Source of the DNA: Onchocerca volvulus
Lineage: Eukaryota; Nematoda; Chromadorea; Rhabditida; Onchocercidae
NCBI GenBank assembly: GCA_000499405.2
Contig: HG738140.1
Coordinates: 4,592,171-4,656,170, forward strand
Length of the DNA: 64,000 bases
Direction of reading: 5' to 3'
Shown: positions 11,614-25,380 of the stretch, piece after piece
Layout: each line of letters begins with the position of its first letter
Numbering within the stretch: position 1 is the stretch's first letter
The notes under the pieces: generated by a model
What the model saw: only the letters and a program-made list of their open reading frames with translations
Databases searched by the model: none
Told to the model about the DNA's origin: nothing
Position numbers and translations under genes: made by a program

Positions 11614-14096
11614 CTTATCGATATTAATCTAAATCGAAAATTTATATTTAAAAATCTTGTTAAAATTTTGATTTCAAATAATATAATTGAAAATTAAGCT
11701 TTGTTTCATTCCTCAATACATTATAATAGATATTTCGAACATTAATAAAGATTTTTTTTTTCTTTCTTACCCACAATATTGGATAATTAAGTAAATTTAT
11801 TATAATCAAATAGGTTTATTGTGAACAGGTAAAACAGGTAAACATATGATCCAAATTAAAGCAAACGATACATGGGTTATTCATAAAAATATTGCTAATT
11901 ATTAATCCGGAAAAGCTATCAGTAAGAAAATTTCGGATGAAAAACAATGGAATAATCAATAATGTGATGGAAAACTACCAAAAAAAAAAAAAAAAACCAC
12001 TAAAAACCAAAATCTTGACTCGCCCTCCTAGATCATTTCAACTTCGGTTAGACTGTGCATATAATCCGGAACCCAATCCGGAATTCCGTACAAACTCTTT
12101 CCCGAAAATAGCTAACAAATAAATTACTCAATGATCATGAATAAAATTGTTAAAGGGTGAATCTCGAATGAAACACTTCGCTACAAACTAACCCGCCTAT
12201 TTCAAAATTATCCAACTTTAGATTAAAAAATAGGTTGGAAAATAAAGTTGCAATGAGCCTATCAAAGTTCAGTAATCTTCTTTTATTTTTTTTCAAAAAA
12301 AAGTTTTTTTTTTTTTTTTAAATGTCATTTTCATTTTATTAGAACAAAAAAAAAAAGAACAATTTTTTTTTTTTTTTTGATGAAATCATTTGAGCATTAT
12401 TCTCGATAGCAATCAATTATATCATTTATCAAATGGACACATGATCAGTAAAATCGAAATGACAACAATTTAATCCGGAAATAAGCAGCTTTTCCGGATG
12501 ACATAAGATAAATTTGATGACAAAGTAAAATTTCTTTTTGAATACTAAAAATTAAAATTTTCTTGCTTCTAAATAATAAACTTTCAATTTGAATTATTAA
12601 AGTTAGAATTAGAATTTTTTTATCAGAAAAAAAAAAGGATTATCAATTTATTCACAAGTCAATAATCAATATATATCTAGAATTTCTTCCGTGATGTATT
12701 AATTTTTAGTGATTTTTAGTAATTAAAATATTATTTGCCATTTGTTAAAATATCAAATTATCAAATTGTGAAATTATTTGGATTGATTATTTAATTCAAA
12801 TAATTTCACAATTTGATAATTTAATTTTTTTTTCTTCATAATTTGATTTGATAACTTGATAATATGTAAAATTATTTGCTTTGATAAATGATAAATCATA
12901 TCGATATTTAACATATTAGACTGAATTTCGTATTTTTAAAATAGTTCAATTTTTGTTATTCCTTAAAATTTCAAAGTTAGAATTGTAATAATTTTTCAAA
13001 TTCAATTTAAACTTATTGAAGTGAAAAAATTTCTCTATTCATGCAGACAGGAATTTAAACAATTTAAAATGTTGAAAAAAAAACGCAAGATATTAAATTG
13101 ACCTTTAAAATGCTTTAAAAAGTTCGAAATATAAAAGACTATTGATTTTTATAAAAAATTGCACGAAATTTGAAAAATTTCCAATTTCTTAAAATTTTAA
13201 AAATTAAAATATCGCCATCTTTATTAACAATTCGACTTAAAGTCTTATAGGTAGGCGGCATGAACATATATCCATCCAGCCAAACTTTTAAGAAACTGAT
13301 ATTCGCTGATAATAATAATTAATTTGATAAAGTCATATGAATAATGAAATCGTTCGGTATATCATTGTTGGATTTATTTTAAATTTATAGCTTCAGGTAA
13401 TGATGAATTTAAAAAATCAGATTTGCGATTTTTTGATTGGGAGAGAAATTCGAGAGAGAAGAACAATCGAAGAAAATAGTAAGCACATCTTTGATTATGC
13501 TAACATTCACTACGAATACTTAACGGAAAATCCCTTTGATCAATTCGAGTATTAGACAAGGATGTCTTTTTTGATGATCTCAAAACTGAATAATTTCTAT
13601 AGTAATTATGGATAGATAGCGAAATAATTTTATCATAAAAACAAGACGCAATTGCTGTTGCAACAAATATTTCAAGTCAAACATTTGCCAAATATGATAA
13701 TTAGCTCATGGCTCGATGAAAAGGACAGGCGCTTCCCGACCATCTTTATTCTTATGGTAAAAATACGTGCAGTGATAAGCGATTCTGTCTTTAAATTCGC
13801 AATTAATATCGTAAGAAGATTGTTATGAGGTATGATAAACATTTGGTAAAATATAAATGCAAAACATCATAAAAATATGCGAGGAAAAAATATTCCCAGT
13901 TTCAAAATTGTTGATAAAATTACAGGCAACAGATAGAAACAATTTTTGTGCTTTACAAGCAAAACTATAATGATGCGACTATCGACTAATGAAGTTATTG
14001 ATGTCGTATATTTCACTGACATATTAGTCCTAACCTTTTACAGATCCTGCTTATTAATTTAATTATTGTTAATAGTAATAAAAATAAAAGAAATGA
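11614..14096. other. Intergenic region between SARA and mks-3
   Basis: About 2.5 kb of AT-rich sequence with poly-T and poly-A runs. It contains a perfect inverted repeat (listed separately). No coding exon was recognised. The length argues against an operon with mks-3. Confidence 0.6.
12755..12822. repeat. Perfect 26-bp inverted repeat with 16-bp spacer
   Basis: Arms 12755-12780 and 12797-12822 are exact reverse complements of each other. The right arm begins CAAATAATTTCACAATTT. The structure could form a strong hairpin or cruciform. It has no nearby open reading frame and could be a remnant of a small inverted-repeat element. Confidence 0.8.
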
Positions 14097-17000
14097 TTAA
14101 AATAAAAATCTATGATCAACAAAACTACTTTTGATAAGATGGTTGGTGAAAAGGGTTGAGACAAAATTTCTAATTACAATTGATAAAATATAAGTGATAA
14201 AAGCTGAGCACGTATAACTTTTCGTAAAGATATAAATACTACAAAATAGCGATAATTCAAACGATAAATAAATCCATTCGTTGCCATATATGAATGCTCC
14301 ACTATAAGCTATTTCTGATTTATCCCTATAATTAAATTAACACTCAATTATCAAACTGCATAAAATTCTTAATTGGAATTTTCAAATTAATATCATCTTC
14401 TATTCTAAAATCTACGTTCATTCAAGTTTTAACATGAAATATGAAACATAACAATTTATAGATTTTAGACTATCCTCGGTACATTTCTACATATAATTTG
14501 CAAAGTAATTTTAACACCTAAAAAATTGTTTGGTAAGAACTTAAAAAAAATTTGTAATGCTTATTTTCGAAGTTTATTTCTATTTTATTGATAATTTCGG
14601 TTTTACAAGTATGACACAATGCATGTGATAGTATTACTTATACAGCTACTATAACGGTTTTTATCTCACTTATAATTTCTTTTCTAGTTATATTTATTCT
14701 ACCATAATTTTTTCATTCTCATACATATAAATCTAACAACTTTTTCGCCCATGAAAGTTATTTTCAATTTGATATTTTTATTCTGAAAATATTTTAGGAT
14801 TTAAAAATCAAACTAAGCTATGGATAAATTGAACGTGTATGTAATTCTAACCTTACAAAATTGCCAACATTTGATGAATCACTGAATTCAATATCGCATA
14901 ATGATTCGAGTAATGATGCATCAGTAATAATATAATCAGCTTGAGGAGTATTGTGTTCGATGAATCTCATCAAGAAAATATTTAATTGTTCATGTCCCTA
15001 AGATATGCAAAATTTTTTTCCCATAACATTACTTATAATTTGTTTTATTTTTTCCATAATATTACTTATTAATTTATTTTATTTTTAACAGTTGTATTTT
15101 ATTTGCGTAACTTCTAGTTTAATTATTGTAAAATATTTCATTTTAAATACTATCTTCAAAAATTAAAATTTCTTGATATTCTGCTCTTAATTTGATTTTA
15201 AGTTTCCACAAATTTATATATTTTTTTTTTTGCATTATACAGTTTTATTATTATTGATAATAATACTTTCATATATTAATCAAGCAATATTACCTTAGCA
15301 ATTTTCTCGATATTATTAGCTGTCGCATCAAAATAATCATTGTTAAGTCTATCAAGCCGTTCCTTACCATTTTCCAATATATTTGAAGCAGCATCGAATT
15401 GTTCACGAAACGCCTTTGGTAGATTAATGATATAAGTTTGAAGTTGACTACCCGCTTCCAAACCACGTGTACCACACAAATTTTCCTGAAATAAATTTTT
15501 TATTTAATAAATAAATTTTGTTCGTTTAAACGATAACGTCATAACATTCACATATAATAAACTGTATTAAGTCATACTAATATCCATATAGCATAATTTA
15601 AAAAAATTGATACGTTTAAAAGATTGGTTCATCTTAGTCATAAGAATTCTATTTTCATATTAACTAATTAATTAATTTCTAAAATTCCAAGAGCAAAAAA
15701 AAAAAAAGTTTTAACGATATTACTCGTTCTCTGTGCAAATATTGATTCATTTTAATCATATCAGTATCAGCTCGATCATGTACCGAACGCCCATGTATAT
15801 AGTATCCATGTAATGGATGGGTAAGCACAAATATGCTAATATTTGAAATGGAACATAGATCGATCATATTATGGAATGGATCTAATAAAAGTCGTTCAAT
15901 AACTGTGACACGAAGAAACCACTGGATCATTGATACTGTTAAATAAATACTACTGATTATGGCTAATTCGCTTAATGTTGTACTGGTGGAGAATTTCGGA
16001 ATATCTGGAAATTATTATTATATTGAGAAATTTCATTTTTTAAAATTTCATTTAAAATTAAAAAATGAAATGTTTTTCATAATCTTATAATTCATTATTG
16101 TATTTTATTATCAAAAGAAATACTTGTATTCTTGCTGATTGCAGTATTATTTAACTTTTATAATCGCATTTTACGAATATATTCTAGTCTATAAATAAAA
16201 ATATAAATATTCGCTATTCTAATCGCTAAATTTCCGGAAGTTCTTCATCGACTGCTTTGAAATTTTGAAACGTTGCATTAAAATGGACTTATGTTTTTAT
16301 AAATATATCTCCCTTTTTTCATCTCACACGTGTGACAAGTAAAAGCATGCTTTTTTTGATAATATTTCTCCCTTTCTCTCTTTTTCTCTGCTGCCCTTCT
16401 CCTCCTTTTATCATTTTTCCATTTTGCCTCTTTTTTGCTCCTTTTATCTTCCTCTCTCCTATCTATGTTTACCTTTTCATTCCTTTCGTTCATATTATTC
16501 CTTCATCATGAATGATGAGAAGGTGAAATAGCGGGAAGATGCTGGAGAAGTCAAAAGATGCAGTCATAGTAAACAAGATTAAGCAGCGCAATCCTTCCAA
16601 AACTAAAGAGAGGATAAACGTGTTTATCGCCAAAACGCTCCGATTCACAGATAAACAAAGCGAGGTCAATCAATCAAGAGGCGACACGAGATCAATAGGA
16701 AGGAGGCTCCCGAAAGGATTTAAAATGAGAAAATTTGGAGCTGGAGTTCAAGTTCAACCTCGGGATTCTTACACTGACACAGCAGTGGCAGCAATCGATA
16801 ATTCAATTGAGAGATTTCGGGTTCAAGTTCAAGTTTAGTCACAAGTCAAATCCAGGTGCAATGCTTTAGTACATCCAAATTATGCCTCGTAGAAGATCAA
16901 ACTTGGGTCGTTGTACTTACAAAACGGAAGCATTGCGACAATTAATTGCAAATCAAACGAGGAAGAACGAGCATCAGCAAATGAGCGAAATAGACAAAGA

Positions 17001-20000
17001 ATGGCTTAAATATGTGCTAAAAAAGCACACAGTGAAGTGAAGCCGGACTTGAGGATGAATGGTTGCGAGCACGGTTGAAAATGGCTGAAAGTCAACGAGA
17101 AACAGCAGATCAGTTCAAACACACTCTGCTGAGCAATCACGCAATTATAATCACTTTGCATTTCGGTACAATCCAGTTGATGATTATAGCTTGACCCGTG
17201 TGTTCTCATCGGCACTATGACTGAAGTATGTCCTTATTGCAAGACTCTAATATTTAATGCAGAAACGAAAGAAATGTGTTGTGCTGTCGGGAAAATTAAA
17301 CTGTTTCAACTTTGCGAATCGCTAGAGCTATTAGAAACTTTACTTGCCGGATATACCGCTGAACCAAAGTATTTCCTATCTAAAATCAGAAGATACAATG
17401 TTTATTTTCAAATGACATCGTTTCAGCACAGATGTCGCTAATAACTCAATTCATACAACTTTCGAAATGAAAGAATAAATTTATCATAAAGCCAGCTCTT
17501 TGCTTCCGTTCCCAGATGGTCAACATAAATTCGTACCAATATATATGTAGAAATTTCAACAGAATTCGTCTTTGACATATAAGATACAGACGAGTTTTTC
17601 GACATCTATTGTTGACCTAACCGAGTCTCAATAGCAAAAGTCTCAATAGCATCCCCAATCCAACCAGATTACAATCCAAATTACAATCCGATCAGATTTT
17701 TTTCCCCAAAATTTCCCACCTAACCCGATTGCCCCACAGCAACGTCTTTAAACAAAAAGTATTTAAAAATATGCGCCTATACGAACGCAACGTCATATCA
17801 AAATTTCAAAGAAACGGTTAAAACTTTCGGAGATTTAAGATTTTGAACAAATGAACATTTAAATTTTTATTAATATAACTAGCTGGACCCGGCCACGTGT
17901 TCCACGGCAACAGTGGTCGGGTCTACTTGGTAGTAGCTAGATTTTTTATTCCTTTAAATTGAAATTAAATTCAACAAATCCAAAATTTCATTTGAAATTC
18001 TTTTTGGGTAAATTTATAGCAAAAAGTTTAATATTTAATTTTTAAATATTACCGGTATGCAATCCAGGTGTAACAGCCGCCCAATTTTCAAGTTTTAACC
18101 AATCAAGCAGTGTAATCATAATGATCATTTGTAAACCGATACTTGTTTTACGGTAATCTTGCAATTCATTCCATTCGTTTGCTACTAGATAAGTTCGCCT
18201 TGAAAATAAGGATTTTATTTTCGTTTTTCTCAAATTTGAAATAATTTCAAAAAATTAATAATTATGTAAGTCAGAAATAAAACCATTAAATTAGTAATTC
18301 GTAAAAGTGATCTTGCAATCATTTCAAGTTTATATATAATAACTAGAAGGCAAATAATCGTAAAAATGAAAATTCATTATAAGTTAATCTCACGAATAAA
18401 TTCTTTCCCATAAATAATAAAAATTTGAAAAAACGAATAAAATTGAGCCAAGTTCTGAAATAAATTGAATTTGCAATATTATAAATATATATACAGGTAT
18501 ACGAACAAACGAATTGAATTTGCGATATTATAGATATATTTATATCTATAATATCGCAAATTATATATATATAGATATACAATTATCCGAATAAACTATG
18601 TCATACCATATAATAGGCTGGATGATATCTGCACTCTTGAGGATATCAGATGATGGAGGTGTTTTGTTGTTTGTTTTGAAAGTTACATGAGGTTGTTCCC
18701 AATCGATGAAAAATGTTTTGGTAAGAATTAAATGAGCGCTACAATGTAGTAAGCTAATCATTTTAAGCACTGTTGTTATTAATATATATAATATTAATTT
18801 ATCTTCCTGAAAAAATCATTCATTTTATTAAAATTCAAATTTCAAAGTACCATATTTAATAACATATTCTGACGGAATACAAATTATATGCTGTATATTT
18901 ATGTGATTTATAAAGTGTTAAGTTCATAGCTATAATAATGATAATACTTTTAAATTTATAAATTTGATTTGTCATAAGTTTTCAATTTCAAAATAAATTC
19001 TAAAATTTTATTCATAAGCAAATTTTGAAAAATTCGATTAAAGTGAAATTTGAATTTTCTTGAAGTTTTTTTTTTTTTTTTGAAACTATTTAAAAAATAA
19101 ATCTTACTTGTTCACGGTTGAATATTACATATTGAGGTATTTTTTGCATCTTATATGCATAAATCGTAAATAGAATTGGTATTAGAACAATAAAAAGAAA
19201 TATGTCGCTCAAAATGTCACATTCAAATAGAAGTAATTTGATAAGCGTAGCACTATCGATGATCATTTTTCCGGAACGCTTTCCCCAACTGAAATTATCG
19301 ATAATATTTTATGAAATTTTTGAAAATTTTTAAAAATAATATAATCTGAAAATATTTTGTTCAGACAACATTATTCAAGCTATTGATTGCACTCATCGTT
19401 TGTGTATTTATAAATAAATCAAATATTGTATGAAAATGCAAAAAAAAAAAAAAAAAAAAATGATTACTGTCCATTTTTATGATCAAATTTTGGATTTTTC
19501 AAATAGATACTTGATGAAAAAAAGCCTGAAAGTTATAATAAACGGTGGAAATAATAATATTGATACTTGTAAGCTCGCATAGCTGCAAAAATAAATGATA
19601 AAACTGCTAGAACGAATAATATAATCTCGATGTATTGAAAGAATTGGAATCCATTGGTGGAATAAATAACACCAAATTGTAGCAATATTTGTTTTTCTGG
19701 ATTCCATTGTACTTCGGCATGTCGAATTTGTACATATGGTGATATTTTTTGACCATCTCTTTCTGACTGAACTAGGATAAATTTTTTCAAAATATCTTTT
19801 CTTGTGTAAATGTAAAAGTTTTTAATGATTTAAATTTGATTAAATAATTATTTTTGTTATACAAAATTCGCTTGTGTTGCTTAAAATAAATGTTGAAATA
19901 ATTGCATATTACAAAATTGACAACTATCAGGAATATCACATACCTGAATTTGCACTCTAATGTCGATTTTTTCCGGAAAACGTATGATAGCCGAATGTTG

Positions 20001-21850
20001 TGCGTTATTTAAAGCATTTAATGAAATGGAATCAACGAAATATAATCTTCGCGTAAGGATCCATTTTGAATTATAAAATTCATTTGGCATCAAACGATTT
20101 ACAAATTCACCACGTGATCGTATATTTTCATTTAAAATTGGTACAGCATACATTTGTTTCTGGCCAGATTTATTTAAGAAAACAAGATATAAATCGCTGA
20201 AAATAGGTTGGCCACCAGAAAGTTGTAGCAGATGTTGAAGTTGAATGAAACATTCCATCCGATAAAATGTTCCAAAATGAAATTTATCCTTTTGCTGAGA
20301 ACAAGTATTCAAATTACTTTCACTCAATGGTATCATTCCAAGGAAGGTACCGTTGAGGGCAAACTGAAGCAAAATAATTTCTAGAAGGGAATTTGGGCGA
20401 TTTTCATCGAAATTGAAACTTGCTGATATAGCAGCTTCGTGTGATAATTCAATTAATGCATCGCTGTCGAAATAAAATAAGGTCGGTATAGTTAATAATC
20501 CATTATTACCCCTGAAAATCATGCAAATCATTAAAAAAAATCACATCAATTGCTAATCAATAATGCATTAGTGCAGGTTGTGAAAATTTTTTGCGTTTAA
20601 ATTTCAAAGCTAACAACTTCAATATTGATCAATTTTCAAAGTTTGAAATTATTCTTTAGATATGTGTATCAGAAAATTATGATTCCTTGTAATAAATAAA
20701 ACTAATAATTTTTTTTTTTTTTTAAAATAATTTCATTCGAAAATTTCAATTTCAGAAAAGTGTAAATTATGAGACAATCTTTCACTCAATTACCGTCTGT
20801 AGTGCTTAGAATTTGCAATTTTTTCGAATTCTGTACAAGCAGAAAGTTCTTCGATACGATAATTTTGAAGCACACAAATGTTTGCTAGATGTTGACAAGC
20901 TTGCATATTATTGTTCATACAACCCTGTATTACTCGTTTAATATTCTTGGCTATATAATTTGAATTTTCCTGCGATCCATTTTCAAGTTCAATCATTATC
21001 AACATTTTATTTACTTCAGCTTTTTGACATGTTTCATCATCCTAAAAGCACAATTTCATTTGAAATAATTCGAAAATCTTTGAAATTGATTGATTAAAAT
21101 TAAATATTAGATATTATATAATTTGAAGTGAATATTTAAAGAGTTCTATAAGTGAAATCTCGAATTTCCTTATTTGCGCCAAATATTGCCTTTAAAAGAT
21201 CTTCCGATTGATTAAGTTTGATATTTTCGAATTAAAATGATACCTGACATTCACAACTATCATCTGTTTTCAAACACGGTATGCATGCATCACCATGAAT
21301 AGAAACTTTTTTATTAGCAGGACATTTTTTGCAATTTTCGGACTTTAAGATACCATCAGTTGATATTGTTCGTTGCATGAAATATCGAAATGGACATGAC
21401 GAACATTGAGTTTCATTTTTTCCCATTGGACATTCAATGCAAGAAAGTCCATTCTCGCTAACTCCTTTCCCTGCAATAAATTGCAGATTTAAAATGGAAA
21501 AAAAATTTTTTCGCAACTTGTTAACTATGACGAATAGTTAATAGATTAGCTGCAAAATTTTCGCAATTGATTCTTTTGTTTCCTCATTTACAATAGAAAG
21601 TAAAATTTATATATTTACCTTGTTCACATTTTTGACAAGTACCATCAGAAAGTTGAATGAATCCCGATGGACAAATACAGCGTAAATGATCTACACTAGC
21701 AATAGTACCATTATCGCAATTGCGACATTGTAAGTTTAATAAGTCAAAATAAGCAGTGGTATTAGAACAGTTACGTGGTGTAATATAATCAAATAATAGC
21801 GATGCATACGTTACGTGCGTGAAAAGCAGAAAAAAGAACGAAAAAATCAT
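14097..21850 (-). CDS. mks-3: Meckelin (TMEM67/MKS-3), ciliary transition-zone receptor-like protein
   Basis: Twelve exons (5'-3': 21619-21850, 21244-21470, 20794-21041, 19944-20511, 19567-19766, 19108-19288, 18607-18806, 18053-18198, 15724-16004, 15294-15485, 14852-14997, 14097-14325) encode 949 aa with all phases closing; human TMEM67 has 995. The start ATG at 21850 opens a signal peptide (MIFSFFFLLF). Residues to about 155 form the cysteine-rich region with many CxxC pairs. A large lumenal domain (about 155-440) follows, with CQHLANICVL and LLEIILLQFALNG. Several hydrophobic segments lie between about 445 and 700. Family hallmarks are YLVANEWNELQ, IDLCSISNISIFVL, YYIHGRSVHDRAD and ENLCGTRGL. 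The C-terminus is YGNE then VDHRFLF, matching LVDQRFLI of the human protein. Meckelin is part of the MKS module at the transition zone of sensory cilia. Intron 8 carries a Helitron. Confidence 0.95.
16183..17942 (+). mobile_element. Degenerate Helitron in mks-3 intron 8, antisense to the gene
   Basis: The element begins near a TCTATAAATAAAAATA end and finishes with a hairpin (arms 17886-17896 and 17913-17923, 10 of 11 paired) and CTAG at 17937-17940. An ATG frame at 16882-17040 starts MPRRRSNLGRCTYKTEAL, a start typical of Helitron proteins. Further on, the frame 17217-17441 contains TEVCPYCKTLIFNAETKEMCC and then GKIKL and FLSKIRRYN. These match the zinc-finger-like N-terminal part of Helitron Rep/helicase polyproteins. 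Stops and frameshifts separate the pieces. No Rep HUH or helicase motifs were found, so this is an internally deleted, non-autonomous copy. A sequence near the 3' end (about 17851) is an inverted version of the 5' end. Confidence 0.8.
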
Positions 21851-21869
21851 CGAAATTATTTCCAAGTAA

Positions 21870-21878
21870 TCTGCAATC
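21870..21878 (-). promoter_or_regulatory. Candidate trans-splice acceptor of mks-3
   Basis: The minus strand reads GATTGCAG followed by ATTACTT, 20 bases before the mks-3 ATG. It looks like an acceptor without an upstream exon, as expected for spliced-leader addition. A TTG in this leader would extend the frame, but the ATG at 21850 starts a standard signal peptide. Confidence 0.45.
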
Positions 21879-22162
21879 AAAGCAATTTTTAATTTAGCTC
21901 ATAAAATATAAGTAATAATATTGCAGATAGCAAAAAGAATGTATGATAATGTTCTGATTGATAATTAATCAAATTAGCAATATTCTTGGACTAATTTTGC
22001 ACTTGAAATTAAGTTAATAAGAAATAATATATATTCGGAAGTATACGATTAATGATTTTGCACGTTGATGGATAAATTTGAAGGAATCAATTTTACGATA
22101 AATTGATCGATAGTTTTGGCTTGGGTTAATATTGCAGAAGTCTATTTGAATGGATTATTTCA

Positions 22163-22176
22163 GTTACCTTGGCAAC
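22163..22176 (+). promoter_or_regulatory. X-box (RFX/DAF-19 binding site) upstream of mks-3
   Basis: The 14-mer GTTACCTTGGCAAC fits the nematode X-box consensus (GTHNYY, two-base spacer, RRNAAC). The spacer is TT in place of the usual AT. It lies 313 bp upstream of the mks-3 ATG. RFX factors (DAF-19 in C. elegans) switch on ciliary genes, mks-3 among them, through this element, so its position next to this gene makes a chance match unlikely. It is slightly further upstream than typical C. elegans X-boxes. Confidence 0.75.
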
Positions 22177-22337
22177 ATATGCATTCACTTCACTTTTGAT
22201 GTTTTATGAATGAAAAAATCAATAATTACATTTTTTTGCGAAATAATATCATTAATAGATATATATATATATTTAATTTTTACTGCATTTTTTAATGTAA
22301 ATTCGACAATTGTTTTGCATATTTATTAAACTTTAAA

Positions 22338-22371
<34 letters not shown>

Positions 22372-22750
22372 GTAAGCATGCGAATGAAACATTTAATATA
22401 ATCAATATGATCTCATTTGTTAGAATCTTAATGACGGCAATGATAAACTTATTACTAATTATTACATTAAAAATGATTTAATTTGACCAAAAATTGATCA
22501 TATGATAAGTAATTATCTACTGATAAACTAATCAGCAAGAGTGAGTCATCAGTTGGAATGTTTATATACGACAATATTTGACTATCACCGGAAAAGCTTG
22601 TTATTTTAAAAGTCCTAGGAATGATTTTTAGCATTAATATATATTCAAGTAATCAAAATATTGTTATTTTAAAAATATTTCTCACATGATTTATTACTTA
22701 CGATGAATATAATGAATGTTACTACATCTAATGTAATTCTCATCTTTGTT

Positions 22751-22834
22751 CGCGATTACTAAGCATCCTCTTTGATAGTAAATCGCAAAAGCTTCATCTT
22801 TTGCGATCACTAAGCTTCATCTTTAGTAGTAAAT
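22751..22834. repeat. Imperfect direct repeat of 33 bp
   Basis: Units 22751-22783 and 22802-22834 both read CGATNACTAAGC, then TCTTT, then AGTAAAT, with a few substitutions. They lie about 900 bp upstream of the mks-3 start. Function unknown. Confidence 0.7.
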
Positions 22835-25380
22835 GTTGGGAACAAATTCACATGCAGATGCCGCTGGTCTTATAACCTAACTTGTGTACAGTGATAAAAT
22901 TATGGCAAAGAAAAGCCTAATAAAAAAAAAAAAGGATTGCCACCGGTTGGAAGAAAAGAATTTTTAATTCAAAATTAATTTGGATAGCGCTGGCAAGCTA
23001 AAAATCCCCCAAAGTATCAATTCAATTTCTGCGAGTAATTTTCATAATAGAGTTCATAAATGGCAGAAAATGTAATGTAAAAATAGATTCATATCATATC
23101 GCTAATATCAAGTTTAACGATGTATGTCAAATTTCGCATCAAATATAAATAGTTTTGGAATCCATAAAACTTGTGTATTTAAAAAAAAAACTTCGTTCAA
23201 TTAGCTTAGATATACTAGAATGAAACTGCAAGAATATTGATGCATGCAAACAAGTTCACAAATCATCGAAAAGAGAACTGAAAGAATCTGAAATGAATCT
23301 TGAACCTTGAGAACATTCAGAAAATGCCCGAATTCATAGAAATGAATATATCCCTATGCCGGAAAAACAAAATAATATTTTTTTAAATTATAAATATGAT
23401 GAAATAATCAACGAATCCTTGCATTATAAGAATATTTTGCTCTGATGCTTTTGATTTTTACGCTTTAATTAACACTTTTTTTGTGTTCTTCTATGGTGAT
23501 GTGCAGTAAATAAGGAAAAAAAGTTTATTGGTTGATCTTTTTGCTAACATGTTGTTTTAACATGTTGTAAATTATGCTGAAAAACAAATCTCGTTGTACT
23601 AAAATTGACACGTGCAAATTAATTTTTTTCACGCTATAAGTTAAAATATTATAAATTGTGCTACGATTGATATGTAATTAAACATTAAACAAACTTCCAT
23701 TTGTATAAAGATTTACGATCAACCAAAAGAATGCAAATGTAAAACCAAATAATCGAACGAAATAGGAGCAAAAAGTTCTTCAATTGAACAATAATGAAGA
23801 AGGAAATCTTGCGATCAGATCCTGTTTAATTATATTTTTCGGATAATTGTCTATTTTTTAATTATATATTCAATATAAATCTTTCCGTCAACCAATAAAA
23901 TCTTTATCATATCTATTCATCCATGCTAAACAAAATATCGCGAAAACATTCACGATATCTTTATTTTAGATTCCTTTTGGAAAAAAATTTACCTTTTCAA
24001 ATTCTTGAATATTAAATAAAAATTTTCAATGTAATGATATCATTGTAATATTATTTTTTATTGAAAAAATTTTCAAATTTTCAAATAAATAAATTAAAAA
24101 AAAAAATCAACATCAAAAATATCCTATTTTAATATACACAATCATTTATAGAAAAAAAAAAACAATAATGAATGAATTTGATAACGACGGAAAAAAAAAT
24201 TAGTTTAAGTGAGCTCGCAACAATTGATAGCAATTAATCCAAAGAAATAAATAAACAAAAATATATAAATAAATTTTAATGGAAGAGATCGTTGACATGA
24301 AATATTGCAGCATATGAAGAAGATGAAGAAAAAAAAAAAAAAGAGAAGAAATTTTGGAAATTATAAAACTGATCATCGATTACGTCTATTGGATGTTTTC
24401 GATTTTATCAACACCATTAAAATCTACTATGTTTTTTGTTTTTAAAATTTCTTTAAATTTTGAGTAGGAATTTCGATATTTCTATATTTTTATATTCAAA
24501 AAAAAAGTACTTTTGACTTGCAATCGATCAAAATGACATGATAATGTTGTTAACTTCTGGATAGACCCATTTAAAAAGTTTATACTAAGTAGAGCTAAGT
24601 TTAGAATTAAAAAAGAAGTTTTATTTGGATGAATGGATTTAACACAACCAAAAAAATATATTGCAATACATTTGTGAATCGAATTTTTTGAACCTTAATA
24701 GACATAAATTATGTATAATTTCAGGGTTTTTTTTTTATAGTATGCAATTTTTTCAAACAGTAATTATAATCGATTGCTGCTTCTTTTTGAAATTTAAATT
24801 TCGAATAAATTAATTATTGATAATTGAAGTAAGAGAGAGAAAAAAGTAGAAGGAGAGAGGGAAAAAGGAAAAAGGGAGAGAATAAGACAAATTAAATATA
24901 CAAATTAAAGTGACTTTGACACCATTTAAATGAGTAGGTTTTAATGATGAGTAGGCTTATGGCAATAGGCAGTTTCGGTGAACAATTCATATTAATTAAT
25001 GAATTAACGCATATTAATTCAACTGTTAACCATTGAATGGTCAATTGATCAATCAATCGATCAATCGATCAATCAAAACAGCTCATAAATTAATCAATCA
25101 ATAACAAAAATAAGCAACAGCAGCATTTCTTGCAGAGGCAGTCACGGGCATATCCATATTTGATATATACGAAAAAAGCAATAATGCAAAAAATAATTAT
25201 TAGTCCTAATTAAGCAACAATAATAATAATAATGGTAAGGTTGTAATTATCGTACTCCAACTATGAAATACTATTACTGTAGCGGCGTAATGGTAGTACT
25301 GTAGTGATAATTATGGTGGCGATTGTAGAACAGTAATCAGGAAAATTTGTTGAATGAAAAAATCAATTCATTCCGCTTGA

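Larger units (their letters stand above)
21871..25380. other. Intergenic region upstream of mks-3 and downstream of syd-1
   Basis: About 3.5 kb. It contains the X-box, a long poly-T run near 22341-22370, a duplicated 33-bp unit at 22751-22834, and a purine-rich (GAGAGA) stretch near 24830-24890. No coding exon was recognised. Confidence 0.6.

Noticed and set aside
17881..17942. GC-rich hairpin as a possible tRNA or structured RNA
   Set aside because: The stem lies at a Helitron 3' end with CTAG behind it, and the cloverleaf arms of a tRNA are missing.
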